64,000 nt of DNA from Limnoperna fortunei (lineage: Eukaryota; Mollusca; Bivalvia; Mytilida; Modiolidae). The position numbers and the translations under genes are program-made. Shown here in pieces: positions 1-11,281 of this stretch. The stretch is from positions 25,569,714 through 25,633,713 of the forward strand of contig OX104122.1 in assembly GCA_944474755.1 (NCBI GenBank). The letters run 5' to 3'. Within the stretch, counting starts at the first letter, position 1. Every line of letters begins with the position of its first letter. The notes under the pieces were generated by a model, which saw only the letters and a list, made by a program, of their open reading frames with translations, ran no database searches and was not told the DNA's origin.

Positions 1-270
1 ATTCAGAAATCTCACAATTAATATTTATATTAATGGTATCACATGTATCTGCGACATTGTGGTATTCCGCGTTATCGATATCGTCGCCACTGTTTAAATC
101 TTTAAAGCAATCAAAGAAATTTTCGATAGTCGCGCCTGGCTGTCGCCTGCCTTTTCTCGTATTTGTAATATTCCAGTATTCTTTCCTGCTTTTTTCGTAA
201 CGATCGTAATTTCTTTTTTCATATTAGGTCGAGGTAATAGCAACGCTTTGATAGTTTCACGCTTTTATAT
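1..270 (-). pseudogene. LINE remnant, region between endonuclease and RT (left part)
   Basis: Minus-strand translation gives a basic segment (LRKKQERILEYYKYEKRQ) and then, in a shifted frame, TIENFFDCFKDLNSGDD and DTININ. Such linkers precede the reverse transcriptase in LINE ORF2. It continues the element whose right part is at 1798-3270, interrupted by the Tc1 insertion. The RT itself would lie left of the window. Confidence 0.55.
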
Positions 271-1797
271 ACTTTGCCATAAATTAAGCAACACTTACAA
301 TTTTTTTATGATTTAAAAAATCTGAATGAATATTAACTTTGTGTTATTTATGTACTAAAGCCATCATTCGAGCACGGGAAAGTTACTTTAATTAACACCT
401 CAGGTAAATCTTTAAATACCAAAACCAGTTTGTCATACGGTAGACGAGCGTGCCTTAAAGCTTTGTTGCCCTTAACGATTTAGCCGTTATCTCCTGGTCT
501 TTTTCGACTTCATCCTTACATTTTTACAATGCCAAGACGGAAATTAAGTGAAACCGAGAAATGTACAGAGCTTCCGTCAGATAGCACATCACATCTTTTA
601 GTATTGTAACCCGCCTACTGAAACGTCATCAAGATGATGGAACTATCCAGGGACGTCGTTGGTCAGGTCGAACACCAAAAACATCTAAAAGGGAGGATAG
701 ATCACTCGTTCGTGTAGCCAAACGCCAACTGTTTTCCACTGCAAGATATCTTCATGAGGATTGGAATATTGCAACCAGAGTCCACTTTGGAACAGTTAAC
801 AGGTGCCTAAACAATGAAAGGTTGAGAGATCGTCGTCCCTTGAAACGTCCACTGTTGACACAGAGACATCGCCTAGCACGTTTAGAGTGGGCACGATATC
901 ACCACCATTGGAATATCCGAAGACGACGACGAGTACACTGGTCCGACAAAAGCAGATTCCTTCTTCGTCATATTGATGGGCGCATGCGCGTTTGGAGACA
1001 ACGAGGCATTGCTTACAACCAGAATAACATCCTAGGTATTACAGCGTTCGGCGGTGGTGGTGTTACAGTGTAAGGAGCCTTTTCATACAACTGTAAACTG
1101 AATCTGTATGTGGTTGATGGGACAATGACAGGGCAGAAATATCGAAATGACGTCATTAACGCTATTATGCACTTGTTAACAGACCCATCTTAATGGATGA
1201 CAACATAAGAACTCACCGAGCTGCAGTTGTACGTGATGTTATCGAAAGGGAAGCTATTGAGCATCATCCGTGGTCATCCATGTCACCCGATATGAATCCA
1301 ATTGAACATTTGTGGGATATCATTGGCCGTAAAATCAATAAAAGTGCACCTGCATGTCAAAATGTCCAAGAACTACGTGTTGCCATTCAAAATGAGTGGC
1401 AGAACTTACCACATGCTACACTTCGTCCTTTAGTCAACAGCAAGAGGAGGAGAATGGTGGTTATGCGACTTAATGAGCATTTTACAAAATGACTTTTCGT
1501 TCCCTAAACTTTAGACCTGTGATGATGTGTTGACTTTAAGTTCATGAAATTGAAGTATGCAATCAAACTTATTTGCTGACTAATGAAAGTTATATTTGCA
1601 CTGTTTTTTATATCTTTGCTTTGAACATTTTTTCATCAAACAATAAGTAAAGCGACTGTAAACATGTTGTTTGTATGTTTCATTTGTCATTAATGTTCAA
1701 TAAATTGTCGTTTCTTTAAAAAAATATTTAAATATTTAAAATCTTAAATAAATCCCTGGAAAATAATAGGTTGCTACTTAACTTATGGCGAGGTGTA
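271..1797 (+). mobile_element. Tc1/mariner element, copy 1, inserted in LINE remnant
   Basis: The ends form imperfect inverted repeats (left GCCATAAATTAAGCAAC; right, reverse-complemented, GCCATAAGTTAAG-type) next to TA dinucleotides. The internal sequence is closely similar to the copy at 24519-26123 in opposite orientation. LINE coding similarity resumes on both sides. About 1.5 kb, the usual Tc1 size. Confidence 0.85.
529..1492 (+). pseudogene. Tc1-type DD34E transposase, disrupted
   Basis: The start MPRRKLSE is at 529. Two deletions of some tens of bases remove most of the N-terminal helix-turn-helix. The middle (822-1073) has HWSDKSRFLLRHIDGRM with the first catalytic Asp, then a stop at 1071 where copy 2 has Trp. 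After a further deletion and frameshift, 1193-1492 carries LMDDNIRTHRA (second Asp) and SPDMNPIEHLWD (Glu). Catalytic residues survive but the frame does not. Confidence 0.85.
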
Positions 1798-2860
1798 TAT
1801 TACTTCTGCATTTGTCTATGAAGATTTCTTTTTTCTTCGGATTTACGTATTCAATATCGAGACATCGCTAATCTAAAAGATATTCATTTGATACGACATT
1901 CAGAATTGAACCACGATTTGTTATTTTTCGAAGATTGTTAACCATTTTTAATACTTCGCTCATAAGTCCCAAAAACATGTTCTGCCGAAGTAACGAGATT
2001 GTTAGTTTCCTCAATCAGCGTGTCAACTTTATCTTGAGATAAATTGTCGGTGTTACATCTAACACACATATCAAATGCCCAACCTTATGAATGTCAATAA
2101 TGTCAATATTTTCTATGAAGGATTCTACTTTATCAGCATCCCATTAGTTTTTGTCATACCATTGAAATAATTTTGTTCACCTTCAGATGGGGGTGGGGGG
2201 TGGGGGGGGGGGGGGTTGTCAGCAGGTTTCTATGGTACCTTTACACAGAGCTCAATAAGTATGAATAAAAGATAACATGTCATGTGTACAAATTAAATAG
2301 TCAACAAAACTTGATTGCTTACAAGTAAACATGCACATTTTGTCACCACTGACTCTATCATTTAAAAATAAACAAATTCTTATTTTTTATACATTTCTAA
2401 AAGGTTGTTACCATAGTTTTTTATCTATTAAGATTCATATCTAAATCAGGTAGTGTATAACAATGATTCTGTACATTATTGACAGGATTATGACCGTCGT
2501 TAACAATTTCTATCAAATCCGGAGCTTTCTCTGTTCTGCTATTTAAATCTCCATTTAGGAGTATATATCTGTAATCATTTGATAAAACTAAAAATATCTG
2601 ATTTAAAACCGAAAGCTATGCATCCTGATTTTACTCGTTTATATTTTTGTCTACTTAGTATTTTGAAAATATAGCCTGGGATATCAATATAGTATCAAAA
2701 TCATCAGTTCTCGTCCCAGTCAGGCAAATAAAATTATATCTACTAACAAATTATAAAAATTCTGGGCACTGCATTTTTTCGATTTACCACAACTATTCAA
2801 TGACAAAAAATTAAACATATTTAAGCCATGGGTACATTAACAAACATCTCCTATACATTT
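1798..2860 (-). pseudogene. LINE remnant: endonuclease and linker (right part)
   Basis: In broken minus-strand frames, 2565-2492 reads LNGDLNSRTEKAPDLIEI, the GDxNxRTG motif of apurinic-type LINE endonucleases. Around 2060-1900 there is DNLSQDKVDTLIEETNN and then a WFNSECR-like motif, common before LINE RTs. Many frameshifts and stops; not functional. Confidence 0.6.
2187..2217 (+). repeat. G-tract cluster
   Basis: Runs of 4, 6 and about 14 G separated by single T bases, compatible with G-quadruplex formation or simply a homopolymer expansion in dead LINE sequence. Confidence 0.6.
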
Positions 2861-2997
2861 GTCACAACTAGTGGTAGAATCTCCACCGAAGTCCTATATG
2901 CTTTTTGACATTGATGTTCGTCGGCGTTTGCCATAGGACAGATTGTCTGGTGTTTGTGTGTGTGCTATCTGTTTCAGCTGGTTTTAGAGGGGGCCGA

Positions 2998-3270
2998 CTA
3001 AGTATCATTTTCCTCGTGGTTCACGAGTCCGTCGACATATAAATCATATCTGACTAGTCTTACGCGACACCCCTGATTTCGTTTCTTTTTTTCATCACCC
3101 GATATAAACTTCACCTCGCCTGTTCTATGTCTGTTAACAGAGAATTGTGTTCTTTTAAGGCGGCATGTATTAGGAAGACCAGTTTCTAAGTCCTTGTTGT
3201 GAAGGAATCGATCTATGATCGGTCGGTAGCTTTTCCCTTTTCCAGTTCCGAACCGATATACGTTTCCCAA
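2998..3270 (-). pseudogene. L1-like ORF1 (Transposase_22-type) C-terminal fragment
   Basis: A 90-residue reading frame contains VYRFGTGKGKSYRPII, RFLHNKDLE, a KLKGT-like CRLKRTQFSVNR and VRLVRYDLYVDG. The RPIIxRFL...KLKGT...(K/R)LYVDG order is that of the C-terminal RNA-binding region of L1-like ORF1 proteins. It lies upstream, in transcription order, of the endonuclease remnant, as ORF1 should. The start is lost. Confidence 0.6.
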
Positions 3271-3300
3271 TTCGGACCTGTACTTTATATTCAGTTCGTT

Positions 3301-3829
3301 ACATATAAATGATCGAATAATGTTTTGGTTTATCTACCTATGAACTATTGTTAATATAAACTTATATAAACACAAACATATGCCATCGAGTTACTGATAC
3401 ATGGCGACATCAACAGTTTATTGGAAAATGGGTTTGAGTAGTCAACCCGTTTTGCAATAAAAAAACATTTTGCATTAACCCGTTTTGCAATAAAAATATC
3501 TTTAAACGAACATTTAATTAATGAAACTAAAGATCGCTTCTTATTGGTTTATCTATGAACTATTGTGAATAATAATATATATCAGCACATTTTCCACCGA
3601 ATTAACGGGCTTTAGAAGTCAACCCGTTTTGCAATAGAAACACGTATTGCAATAAGCGTTTTTGGGAGGGAAATTTAACTAATGAAATTATATAATGCTC
3701 CCAATAATATTTTTGTTTATCAATGAACTATTGTGAATATAAATATATATCAGCACAAACAGATACCATTGGCTTACTGATACATACCGACGTAAAAAGT
3801 TTATTGCAAATGGGTTGGCGCAGTCAACT
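3301..3829 (+). repeat. Tandem cluster of short TIR (MITE-like) units, left array
   Basis: About three partial or complete units of about 140-210 bp. Each is bounded by CAACCCGTTTTGCAATAA-like ends and their inverse (TTTATTGCAAAACGGGTTG-like), with an interior containing TATATATCAGCACA. Units abut with few bases between. The same family occurs inverted at 17085-17640. Confidence 0.7.
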
Positions 3830-3984
3830 ATCAAATAATTCAAGGCAACGGGAATAAAACTGAAGAAATATCTTCAACCTACTTACAACCGCCCGTTTAA
3901 GATGTTCAATAGTCAAAAGCACACTCCGGTTCAGCACAAAGCAAAATCTAGTATAACGTATAAGTTGTAAAATGTAATCACCAT
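3830..3984. other. Short unannotated spacer
   Basis: Runs from the MITE cluster up to the 5' LTR. Nothing recognised except the CACCAT target duplication at 3979-3984. Confidence 0.5.
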
Positions 3985-4730
3985 TGTCATAATTACAATT
4001 TGTATCCAATTGATAAGCAGCTATGTTTTAGTCTTTATAGTGTTATCTATATATTGTCCATGGGTTAAAGTCATTTACTTAGCCTGGGAGTAGTGAAAGT
4101 AGTGATATGATATCTTTTATCAGTTCTGTATATGCATGTTTATGGTTTGTTTACTATTATTGTGATGTAAGTGTTAGGAGAAAATAAGGAGAAAGATATG
4201 CGAATTTTAGGAGGAAGTTGGGAGAATTTTAGGAGGAAGTTAGGAGAATTTTAGGAGAAATTTAGGAGATAATTGAGGTCAGGTGATAAGGCTACGATAT
4301 ATAAGTACCAAGTTGTTTGTTTGGTCAGAAGAGGCAGTTGTGGCAATGTTAGAGTAGGTTCTTTGGTGTTATTATGATATGAGCCTTGAGATGTTTTTAG
4401 ATTTAGTTAATGGTTAATGGATTAACATGTGACTTTTTATATGTCTGTGTTCTGTAATATTGGATTTATGCGTGTTTTATGGTGGATTATTTGTTATTTC
4501 ACTATCTTGAATTATATTCAACGGTTACAATTGAATGTTATGTTTGGTCCTGATTTTGTGAAAGGAATTCCTCTTACTATGTTGTAAAATTGACTGTAGA
4601 TAATTGAGATGTATATATATTTAATAAACTGTAGATTAATACAATTAGTGCTTATGTGATTTTGAGGACTAAAGCCAGGATCACTGCATCCATCTGTCTG
4701 TTTATAGTCATTTGTACTCGACTGCCATCA
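3985..4730 (+). repeat. 5' LTR of Gypsy element
   Basis: Starts TGTCATAA and ends at GCCATCA. It contains a purine-rich block of GGAGAATTTTAGGAG-like repeats (4170-4270), a TATA-like GATATATAAG near 4295-4305 and AATAAA near 4622. About 746 bp; homologous to 10786-11275. Confidence 0.85.
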
Positions 4731-4737
4731 CATTTTT

Positions 4738-4756
4738 TTTGTGTGTCAGAAGTGGA
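4738..4756 (+). promoter_or_regulatory. Retrotransposon primer-binding site (tRNA-Leu type)
   Basis: TGTCAGAAGTGG just inside the 5' LTR is complementary to the 3' end of a eukaryotic tRNA-Leu whose acceptor strand ends CCACTTCTGACA. Confidence 0.65.
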
Positions 4757-4851
4757 AACCAATTCTAAAATACGCATTTTGTGTGTGAAATTTCAAAATA
4801 TTTGGATTTATTTGTATTTTTTATACAGAGTAAGTGAATTTTTCTGTAATC

Positions 4852-5760
4852 ATGCCACGTGGAAATAGGCATAGGAATGGGAGTTTATCTCCAGATGAAA
4901 ATGTTTCAGCATCAAGCGTTTCTGTAGTGCAGGAGACTCGCTTTTTTCCAGAACAGAGATCGCATATTACGCCATCTAAATTCTTTGGTGAAGTTGGCGA
5001 GGACCTCGAAAGTTGGATAAAAAACATTCGAAAGAATTAGCAAGGTTAATCGGTGGAGTACGGATAAGAAGGCAGTCATGTTACCAGCATTTTTACGAGG
5101 CAGAGCAGCGCATTTCTTTGAAGATCTAGATTCAAGCATTCAAGAAGAATATGACAAAACAGTGCATAGTCTTAAAGAGAGATTTTGTCCTAAAGAATTA
5201 GAAAGAATGTATTATTCTGAGCTATTTGGAAGAAAACAGCTATCGTCTGAAAGTGTAGAGGACTATGGAAATGCTATTCTGAAATTAGCTAGGCGTGCTC
5301 ATGGTTGAGTTTCGATAGATGGGCATAATCAACTTGTAATGGTGCAATTTTTACAAGGGCTTCTACTTAATATTAAAAGGTATGTTATGATGAATGATCC
5401 ACAGAGTTTTGAGCAGGCCTTTACAATTGCAAAGAGAGAAAATTGTAATGAAAATCTTATTCGGGCGGAGTCCAATCCAGTCAGTGTTAATGCTGTGGCC
5501 AGTGATTAATAATATTTTGCACAAGAGTGTTGAGAGTTCAGCCAGCAAGCTTGAAAATTTGGAGAAGAAACTGGACAGTCTAGAAAGCAAACCTCAGGAT
5601 CATAATTATAATCGTACTGGAAGACGATATGGGAATTTACAACAAGGGAACGTGAGAAGACCAACCTGTTTTTACTGTAAGAAGGTAGGACATGTACAAC
5701 GATATTGTCATAAAAGGGAGATTGATAATAAGGGTCGGTCTAGAGTGCGTATCAGCGTTT
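4852..5760 (+). pseudogene. Gypsy gag with CCHC zinc knuckle
   Basis: ATG at 4852 opens MPRGNRHRNGSLSPDE and continues to FFGEVGEDLESWIKNIRK before a frameshift near 5035. The next frame has AVMLPAFLRGRAAHFFED and SESVEDYGNAILKLARR, typical retrotransposon gag. After further breaks, 5394-5762 has a coiled-coil-like stretch and the zinc knuckle CFYCKKVGHVQRYC (CX2CX4HX4C). At least three frames are needed to read it. Confidence 0.8.
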
Positions 5761-5899
5761 AAACTAGTACAGGCTTACTTTAAGCAGGGGTAGGCATCCT
5801 TTTTACCTAGAAAAGCATTTCCCGCAGATAGACATTCAGATTTTAATTGCAATTTTAGTCCTGTTAAACATTTTAATTTCCAAAGTGATGAAACTCTAG

Positions 5900-6270
5900 C
5901 ACTTAACTTGTTTGTACCTTATCAAAATAATGGAATTCAAATTCTTGGGAAGCTATTTTACAATGATGCTACTTTACTACTATATACTGGTGCTGTTGTT
6001 TCATTAATTGATTCCAAGTTTGTGCCCTCAAAGGAAATTACAAATATTAAGTACTCGTAAAAGTAAGTGGTATCAGCAACTGGACAGCCTATTGGGATAA
6101 AAGGTGTGCTCGAATGTGAAATTTGTGTTAATTCTGATATTTCGAAGCAAATTATGTATGTTGTGGATGATTTAAAATATGATGCTATCATTGGTTTAGT
6201 GATTAATTTTCAAACACAGTCTGCTTACTGGAATGGTGAATGTGTGAAATTTATTCGGATACAAAATTAA
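5900..6270 (+). pseudogene. Gypsy retropepsin-like protease, catalytic Asp lost
   Basis: Reads LGKLFYNDATLLLYTGAVVS, where the family motif is D(S/T)GA. The catalytic Asp codon is TAT (Tyr) at 5983-5985. Further on, ATGQPIGIKG and a later VVDDLKYDAIIGL match the remainder of a retroviral-type aspartic protease. A stop lies at about 6058, before ATGQPIG. Confidence 0.75.
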
Positions 6271-6505
6271 GGACAAGGAGCCTATGTATATTCAGACAAC
6301 TTCATTAAAACTGTTGAAATACTTCCGAGATCAGAAGTACTATGTGCCGTCAAAGTACCTTGTGTTAATGAAGGAAAATTGGGTATTCTCGAGCAAAAGG
6401 AGCAAATGATTGAGAAATATGGAATTTATCCTGCTAGAGCAGTCACTAGAATTTCTTCCAATGGAGCTTTTATGCGAGTACTTAACTTAGATAGTGTGAA
6501 ACTGT

Positions 6506-7360
6506 ATGAAAATACAAAAAAATAGAACTTTTGAGGAAACTTCTGAGTGTGCAGTGATTGATATATCCGAAGAACCAGAAAATTTTGGGAGCACGAAGAA
6601 GCAAGATCAGGATTACGAAGATATTGCGATTAGATGGAATTTTATGTCAGAAGCAGAGCAACAGAAGTTTCGTTCTCTTATGTCTGAATTATCTGATATT
6701 TTTTCAAAAGATGACAATGACCTTGGAGCTACAACTTTGGTGGAACATACCATTGACACAAACGGACACGCTCCCAATAACCAGCGTCCATATAGGGAAA
6801 CCTTTTCACAGAAGACGGAAATTCAGGAGCATGTTAAGAAGATGTTCAGAAACATCATTTGACTTTTGCATAGTCCTTGGGCCTCTCCTATTGTACTTGT
6901 AAAAAAGAAAGATGGATCAACTCGTTGTTGTATAGACTACAGGCGTGTCAATGTTGTAACTAAGACGGATGTGTATCCGTTTAAAAGAATTGATGATATG
7001 ATTGAAGCTTTCAGAGATACCAAGTATTTCTCTGTAATGGATATTGCTCAGGGATACTTTCAAGTACCTGTATCAGAAAAGGACAAGGAACAAACAGCAT
7101 TTATTTCAAGAGAAGGGTTATATGAATTCAATAAAATGCCGTTTGGATTCTGCAATGCACCCAGTACATTTCAAAGACTTATGGACATGTTACTCGCCGG
7201 TATTCAGTGGAAAATTGCACTTGATGACGTCATTGTATTTTCGAAGACTTTTGAAGATCATTTGGTCAGATTACGAGAAATGTTTAGTCGTTTTCGTAGT
7301 GCAAACTTAAAACTAAAACAAAAAAGTGTTCCTTTATTAAGGCTGAAGTTTCATTTCTAG
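6506..7360 (+). pseudogene. Gypsy reverse transcriptase
   Basis: Contains the RT lead (VEHTIDTNGHAP, QRPYRETF), then SPWASPIVLVKKKDGSTR, CIDYRRVN, YFSVMDIAQGYFQVPV, KMPFGFCNAPSTFQRLMD and IALDDVIVFSKT. The catalytic YxDD box is altered: a few residues before LDD are missing. A stop falls near 6861 and the frame is lost after 7360. Confidence 0.88.
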
Positions 7361-7369
7361 GACACATAG

Positions 7370-8055
7370 TTTAAGGAGAGGGAATCAAAGCAGATCCAAA
7401 GAAAGTTGAAGCTGTTCAAAACTTTCCTACACCATAAAACGTGAAGTCTTTGCAGTCATTTATTGGATTGGCATCATATTATAAAAATTTATCAATAAAT
7501 ATGCCAAAGTGAGTACTTCGTTATCACGACTGTTGCGTAAGGATGCCAAATTTGAATGGTCAACACAGTGCGACATGGCCTTCAAAGCTATGAAAGATGC
7601 ACTGACAACTTCTCCTGTGTAACGCTATCCAAATTTTGAGAAGCCATTTATTCTGTACTGCGATAGTTTCGACCTCAGACTTGGCGTTGTTTTGGCACAG
7701 AAAGAGGACTCAGACAAAGTGGACAACCAATAGGATGTGCCAGTCGACAATAAAAGAAACACGAAATGAATTATGCTGTTATATAAAAAAGGAAGCTTTG
7801 GCAATAATATATGGTGTTCAGGTTTTTAGACAATACCTTTATGGTCATAAGTTTGTTGTTATTACTGATCATAACCCTTTGAGATGGTTAATGTCTATCA
7901 CGAATCCAAGTGGCCGATTAGCACGTTGGGCCTTATTGCTTCAGGAATATGATATTCAAATTGAGTATAGGGCCGGTAAAACACATAAGAATGATAATGG
8001 ATTGTCAAGGCAGGATGTCATTGCTGGGGATACTGAAGATTCACCTGAGGGATAG
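7370..8055 (+). pseudogene. Gypsy RNase H region
   Basis: Broken frames give the RT thumb/connection (LQSFIGLASYYK) and RNase H: FILYCDSFDLRLGVVLAQ-like sequence in a shifted frame, then KEALAIIYGVQVFRQYLYG, FVVITDHNPLRWLM and IQIEYRAGKTHKND. The TDHNPL motif and the terminal RxGK..ND.LSR block are typical. Confidence 0.85.
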
Positions 8056-8148
8056 CAGTTGGACAACATCAGAGATATGCAGGAGAAAGATCTAAACTTG
8101 CGTCCCATTATACGGTAATTAAAGGATGGAACTTTACCTGAAAATGTA

Positions 8149-9300
8149 ATGGATTGCAGGAAGATTGTTGCATGTTGTCCAGATTATGAGATTTTTGATG
8201 ATGTTCTATATCATTTCTGGACGCCAGGACCTAGAAAACGTAAGCATGTGAGGAAGCAATTAGTTGTTCCACGCTCACTCATTGATGAAGTATTACACTG
8301 GTGCCATAATGATACTACAGCAGGACATTTAGGATTTCATAAAACGTATTACAAAGTTCAGGAAAGATTTTACTGGGTTGGAATGAACATGAGATATTGA
8401 TTATTGGTGTAAGTCCTGTATTAAATGTACAACAAGGAAAACTTCTAAGGGTAGAAAACCCGCACCACTTTTACCTTTACCCGAAGCAAGACCATTCGAT
8501 CGTGTTGCTGTGGATATTCCTGGTCCCTTCCCACCGAGTCTTATTGGACATCGCCATGTTGCTGTGTTTACGGATTATTTGACAAAATGGACCGAAGCCT
8601 TTCCTATTAGGACAGCTGACGCGGTTACTGTTTCAAAATTATTCGTTGAAGAAGTTGTTTGCAGACATTCTGCTCCACGAGTGTTACTGATCGAGGACAG
8701 ACATGTATGTCTAATTTATTGAGAGATTTGTGCACTGTTGAACACCAAGCAATTGTTCGCATCGGCTTATCATCCACAGTGTGATGAATTAGTTGAATGA
8801 TTCAATGAAGTTCTCGCTCATATGATATCGATGTCTTTTAGTGAAAACCACAAGGACTGGGATATGTATATTCCTTATTTTCTTTTCGCATACAGGACAA
8901 GTGTACAAAAAGTACTCTGGAGACCCCGTTTTACCTTACCTATGTGCGTGATGCTAGATTGCCTATAGATGTAGCCTTGTCTGCACCAACCATTAAATAT
9001 ACTGATGTTGACAATTACAAATCAGAGATGCTTAACCGTTTACAAGAGGCCTTTACATTAGTCAAAAGTAACATTGAGTTGTCACAGCAGAAGCAGATAG
9101 AAAGTCAAGTGTACCTGATTTTAATATAGGAGATAAAGTGTGGATATTTTCACCAGCATCTAAGCCAGGATTATCTCACAAACTTTTACATCCCTGGAGC
9201 GGTCCGCCTAGGATTATTTGCCAAACATCTCCAGTAAACTATAAGATCGAAAGTTGTGACAGTAAAAAACAACAACAGGTAGTTCATGCAAATAGAATGA
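8149..9300 (+). pseudogene. Gypsy integrase
   Basis: The N-terminal zinc-binding module HWCHNDTTAGHLGFHKTYY is followed in a second frame by the CxxC pair (CKSCIKC). The catalytic core has FDRVAVDIPGPFPPS with Asp and VFTDYLTKWTEAFP. The Glu region (about 8785-8810) has a TGA in place of Arg inside the usual ER.FN motif. A C-terminal beta-rich tail (GDKVWIFSPASKPGLSHKL) ends near 9300. Confidence 0.85.
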
Positions 9301-9399
9301 AGTATTTTGTTGACCCCGATGACCCACCAGAGGCACGTAATATGTTTTCAAGTGAAGAAGAGGAATTCAATGTACATAATGATGAAGAGACAAATCATA

Positions 9400-9590
9400 A
9401 CACTGTTAATGATAATATTGAAACTGATGAGGTGTTGGACAAACTTTATACAAGATATGAAAAACGTCGTTTGGAAGTATTTTGTAAAATATAAGGATAA
9501 TAGATTGGAAGAATCTTGGATCAACCCAGATCAAATACCTGGTGATTTATTAGAAAAGTTTGAAAGTAATTACAAGGGAAGAGGTGCCTC
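9400..9590 (+). pseudogene. Chromodomain-like C-terminal segment of Gypsy polyprotein
   Basis: Across a frameshift near 9475 the sequence reads DEVLDKLYTRYEKRR and then KYFVKYKDNRLEESWINPD, QIPGDLLEKFESNYKGR. This is the chromodomain layout (YLVKWKGY..ESTWEP...L...FE), seen in a subset of Gypsy elements where it directs integration to heterochromatin. Similarity is by eye only. Confidence 0.6.
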
Positions 9591-9955
9591 ATACCGACAA
9601 AAGAACTGCCAATGTTTAAAACAGTCGAATGAGATTATTGCATTTAAATTGTTTTATCACATGACACTTATGTTTATGACCTTCCTGATGTCACAAGAGA
9701 TATAACATTACGATTTGCTATGTATTATTGTCTTTATACTAATTCATGCAGAAAACTAACTGTTGACACTCTGAAAAATTTATAGTTTTTTCTGGATTGT
9801 TGCTGACCAAAACTTTGAAGATAGCAGTTTTGCAGAAATAAAATATGTATTTTAGATTTACCCTTGACAATTTCTATATATTATTTATCCACTATGCTGA
9901 CATTTTAAGATACTGTCAAAATTCTTGACGTGAGATTGGCACTATTGAAAGCATT

Positions 9956-10637
9956 GTGCTGGGTACCACTATGAGCTCCAAAAGAAGACTAGATTGCGAA
10001 GAATGTTTCAAAACATTTTCAACTGAATGGAATCTAGAAAGACACGTGAATGAGCAACATGCCAACTGCGGATTTGTGAGGAGATGTCCAGTTGAGGGAT
10101 GTACAAAACTATTTTCCAGAAAGCTCTACCTCTTCTGCCATTTGACAAAATACCGCAGATATCAGATGGACGAAGCCGATATTGAAATAATGAAAACTTT
10201 TGTAGAAGGAATCTCTACAGAGGAGTGTGATAGAAGAAGGAAAAGGGCAAAGTATGTCACCATTAATCTGTTTGATTATTCTGACATCTCTGATGATGAG
10301 GAAATATTCGACTTTTTCAAAGGACAGGAAATTTGACCTACAGCTCTCACCAATTTCATCACCCGAAAGCTTTAACTTTAACCAACTAGAAGACACGTTT
10401 AAAAATATATCCAAAGATCTAAGGGATAAAACATTAGAAACTTACCAAAATAAAAGTGAAAATTCATGCGAGACAGAAAGTACAAATACAGAAGTTCATT
10501 TAAAGGGTCCGCTTTCTGATTGTGACTCTGTTATCATGTTGGGAGAAGAATTCGCTCAAACTGAAGTTGTGAATATTGAAACGCATACAACTACATTGAC
10601 AATGACTCGTCGGGACATAACCTTAAGAATGGAGTAA
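9956..10637 (+). pseudogene. Accessory C2H2 zinc-finger ORF between integrase and 3' LTR
   Basis: A 126-residue frame (9956-10336) has a complete C2H2 finger (CEECFKTFSTEWNLERHVNEQH) and a second one, CPVEGCTKLFSRKLYLFCHL, whose last His is replaced by Tyr. An acidic tail (DYSDISDDEEIFDFF) follows. After a frameshift the reading continues to 10637 with Ser/Thr/Glu-rich sequence. It precedes the polypurine tract, so it belongs to the element rather than to a host gene. Confidence 0.7.
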
Positions 10638-10773
10638 AGGAAACCATCAGAGACAGTAAGATCCAATATAGTGAAAATGTTATACCAGAAAATGTCGACT
10701 TTTCTAAGTTAGCTGAATTCCTTATGTGTTGATTACTTTGATTATTTCAATGACTGAGGTCAGTCATTATTCG

Positions 10774-10785
10774 CAGGGGAAGGAA
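10774..10785 (+). promoter_or_regulatory. Polypurine tract of Gypsy element
   Basis: AGGGGAAGGAA lies directly before the TGTCATAA start of the 3' LTR, the expected position for plus-strand priming. Confidence 0.75.
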
Positions 10786-11275
10786 TGTCATAATAAAAAT
10801 TTGTATCCAATTAATAAGCAACTATGTTTTAGTCTTTATAGTGTAATCTATGTACTGTCCATGTGTTAAAGTCGTTAACTTAGCCCGGGAGTAGTGAAAG
10901 TAGTTAAATGATATCTTTTATCAGTTCTGTATATGCATTTTTATGGTTTGTTTACTATTATGGTGATGTAAGTGTTAGAAGAATTTTAGGAGGAAGTTAG
11001 GAGAATTTTAGGAGAAAGTTAGGAGAATTTAGGAGATAATTGAGGTCAGGTTACCTCATGTGCGTTTGGCCGATGGGATTTAGAATATCCTAAATGTTAT
11101 GTTTGGTCCTGATTTTGTGAAAGGAATTCCTCTAACTATTTTGTAAAATTGACTGTAGATAATTGAGATGTATATTTATTTAATAAACTGTAGATTAATA
11201 CAATTAGTGTTTATGTGATTTTAAGGACTAAAGCCAGCATCACTGCATCCGTCTGTCTGCACTCGACCGCCGTCA
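10786..11275 (+). repeat. 3' LTR of Gypsy element, internally deleted
   Basis: Similar to the 5' LTR at both ends, but the central part with the TATA-like box (after TGAGGTCAGGT) is replaced by a short unrelated stretch up to TGTTATGTTTGGTCC. It is about 255 bp shorter. Confidence 0.85.
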
Positions 11276-11281
11276 CACCAT

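Larger units (their letters stand above)
3985..11275 (+). mobile_element. Ty3/Gypsy-type LTR retrotransposon, degenerate
   Basis: Both LTRs start TGTCATAA. CACCAT at 3979-3984 is repeated at 11276-11281, a 6-bp target duplication. A primer-binding site lies after the 5' LTR and a polypurine tract before the 3' LTR. Internal order is gag, protease, RT, RNase H, integrase, the Ty3/Gypsy order, then a chromodomain-like segment and a zinc-finger ORF. Many frameshifts and stops make it inactive. It is described as a retrotransposon; no envelope gene was seen. Confidence 0.9.

Noticed and set aside
822..1492. Two separate small genes
   Set aside because: They are fragments of one Tc1 transposase separated by a stop, a deletion and a frameshift.
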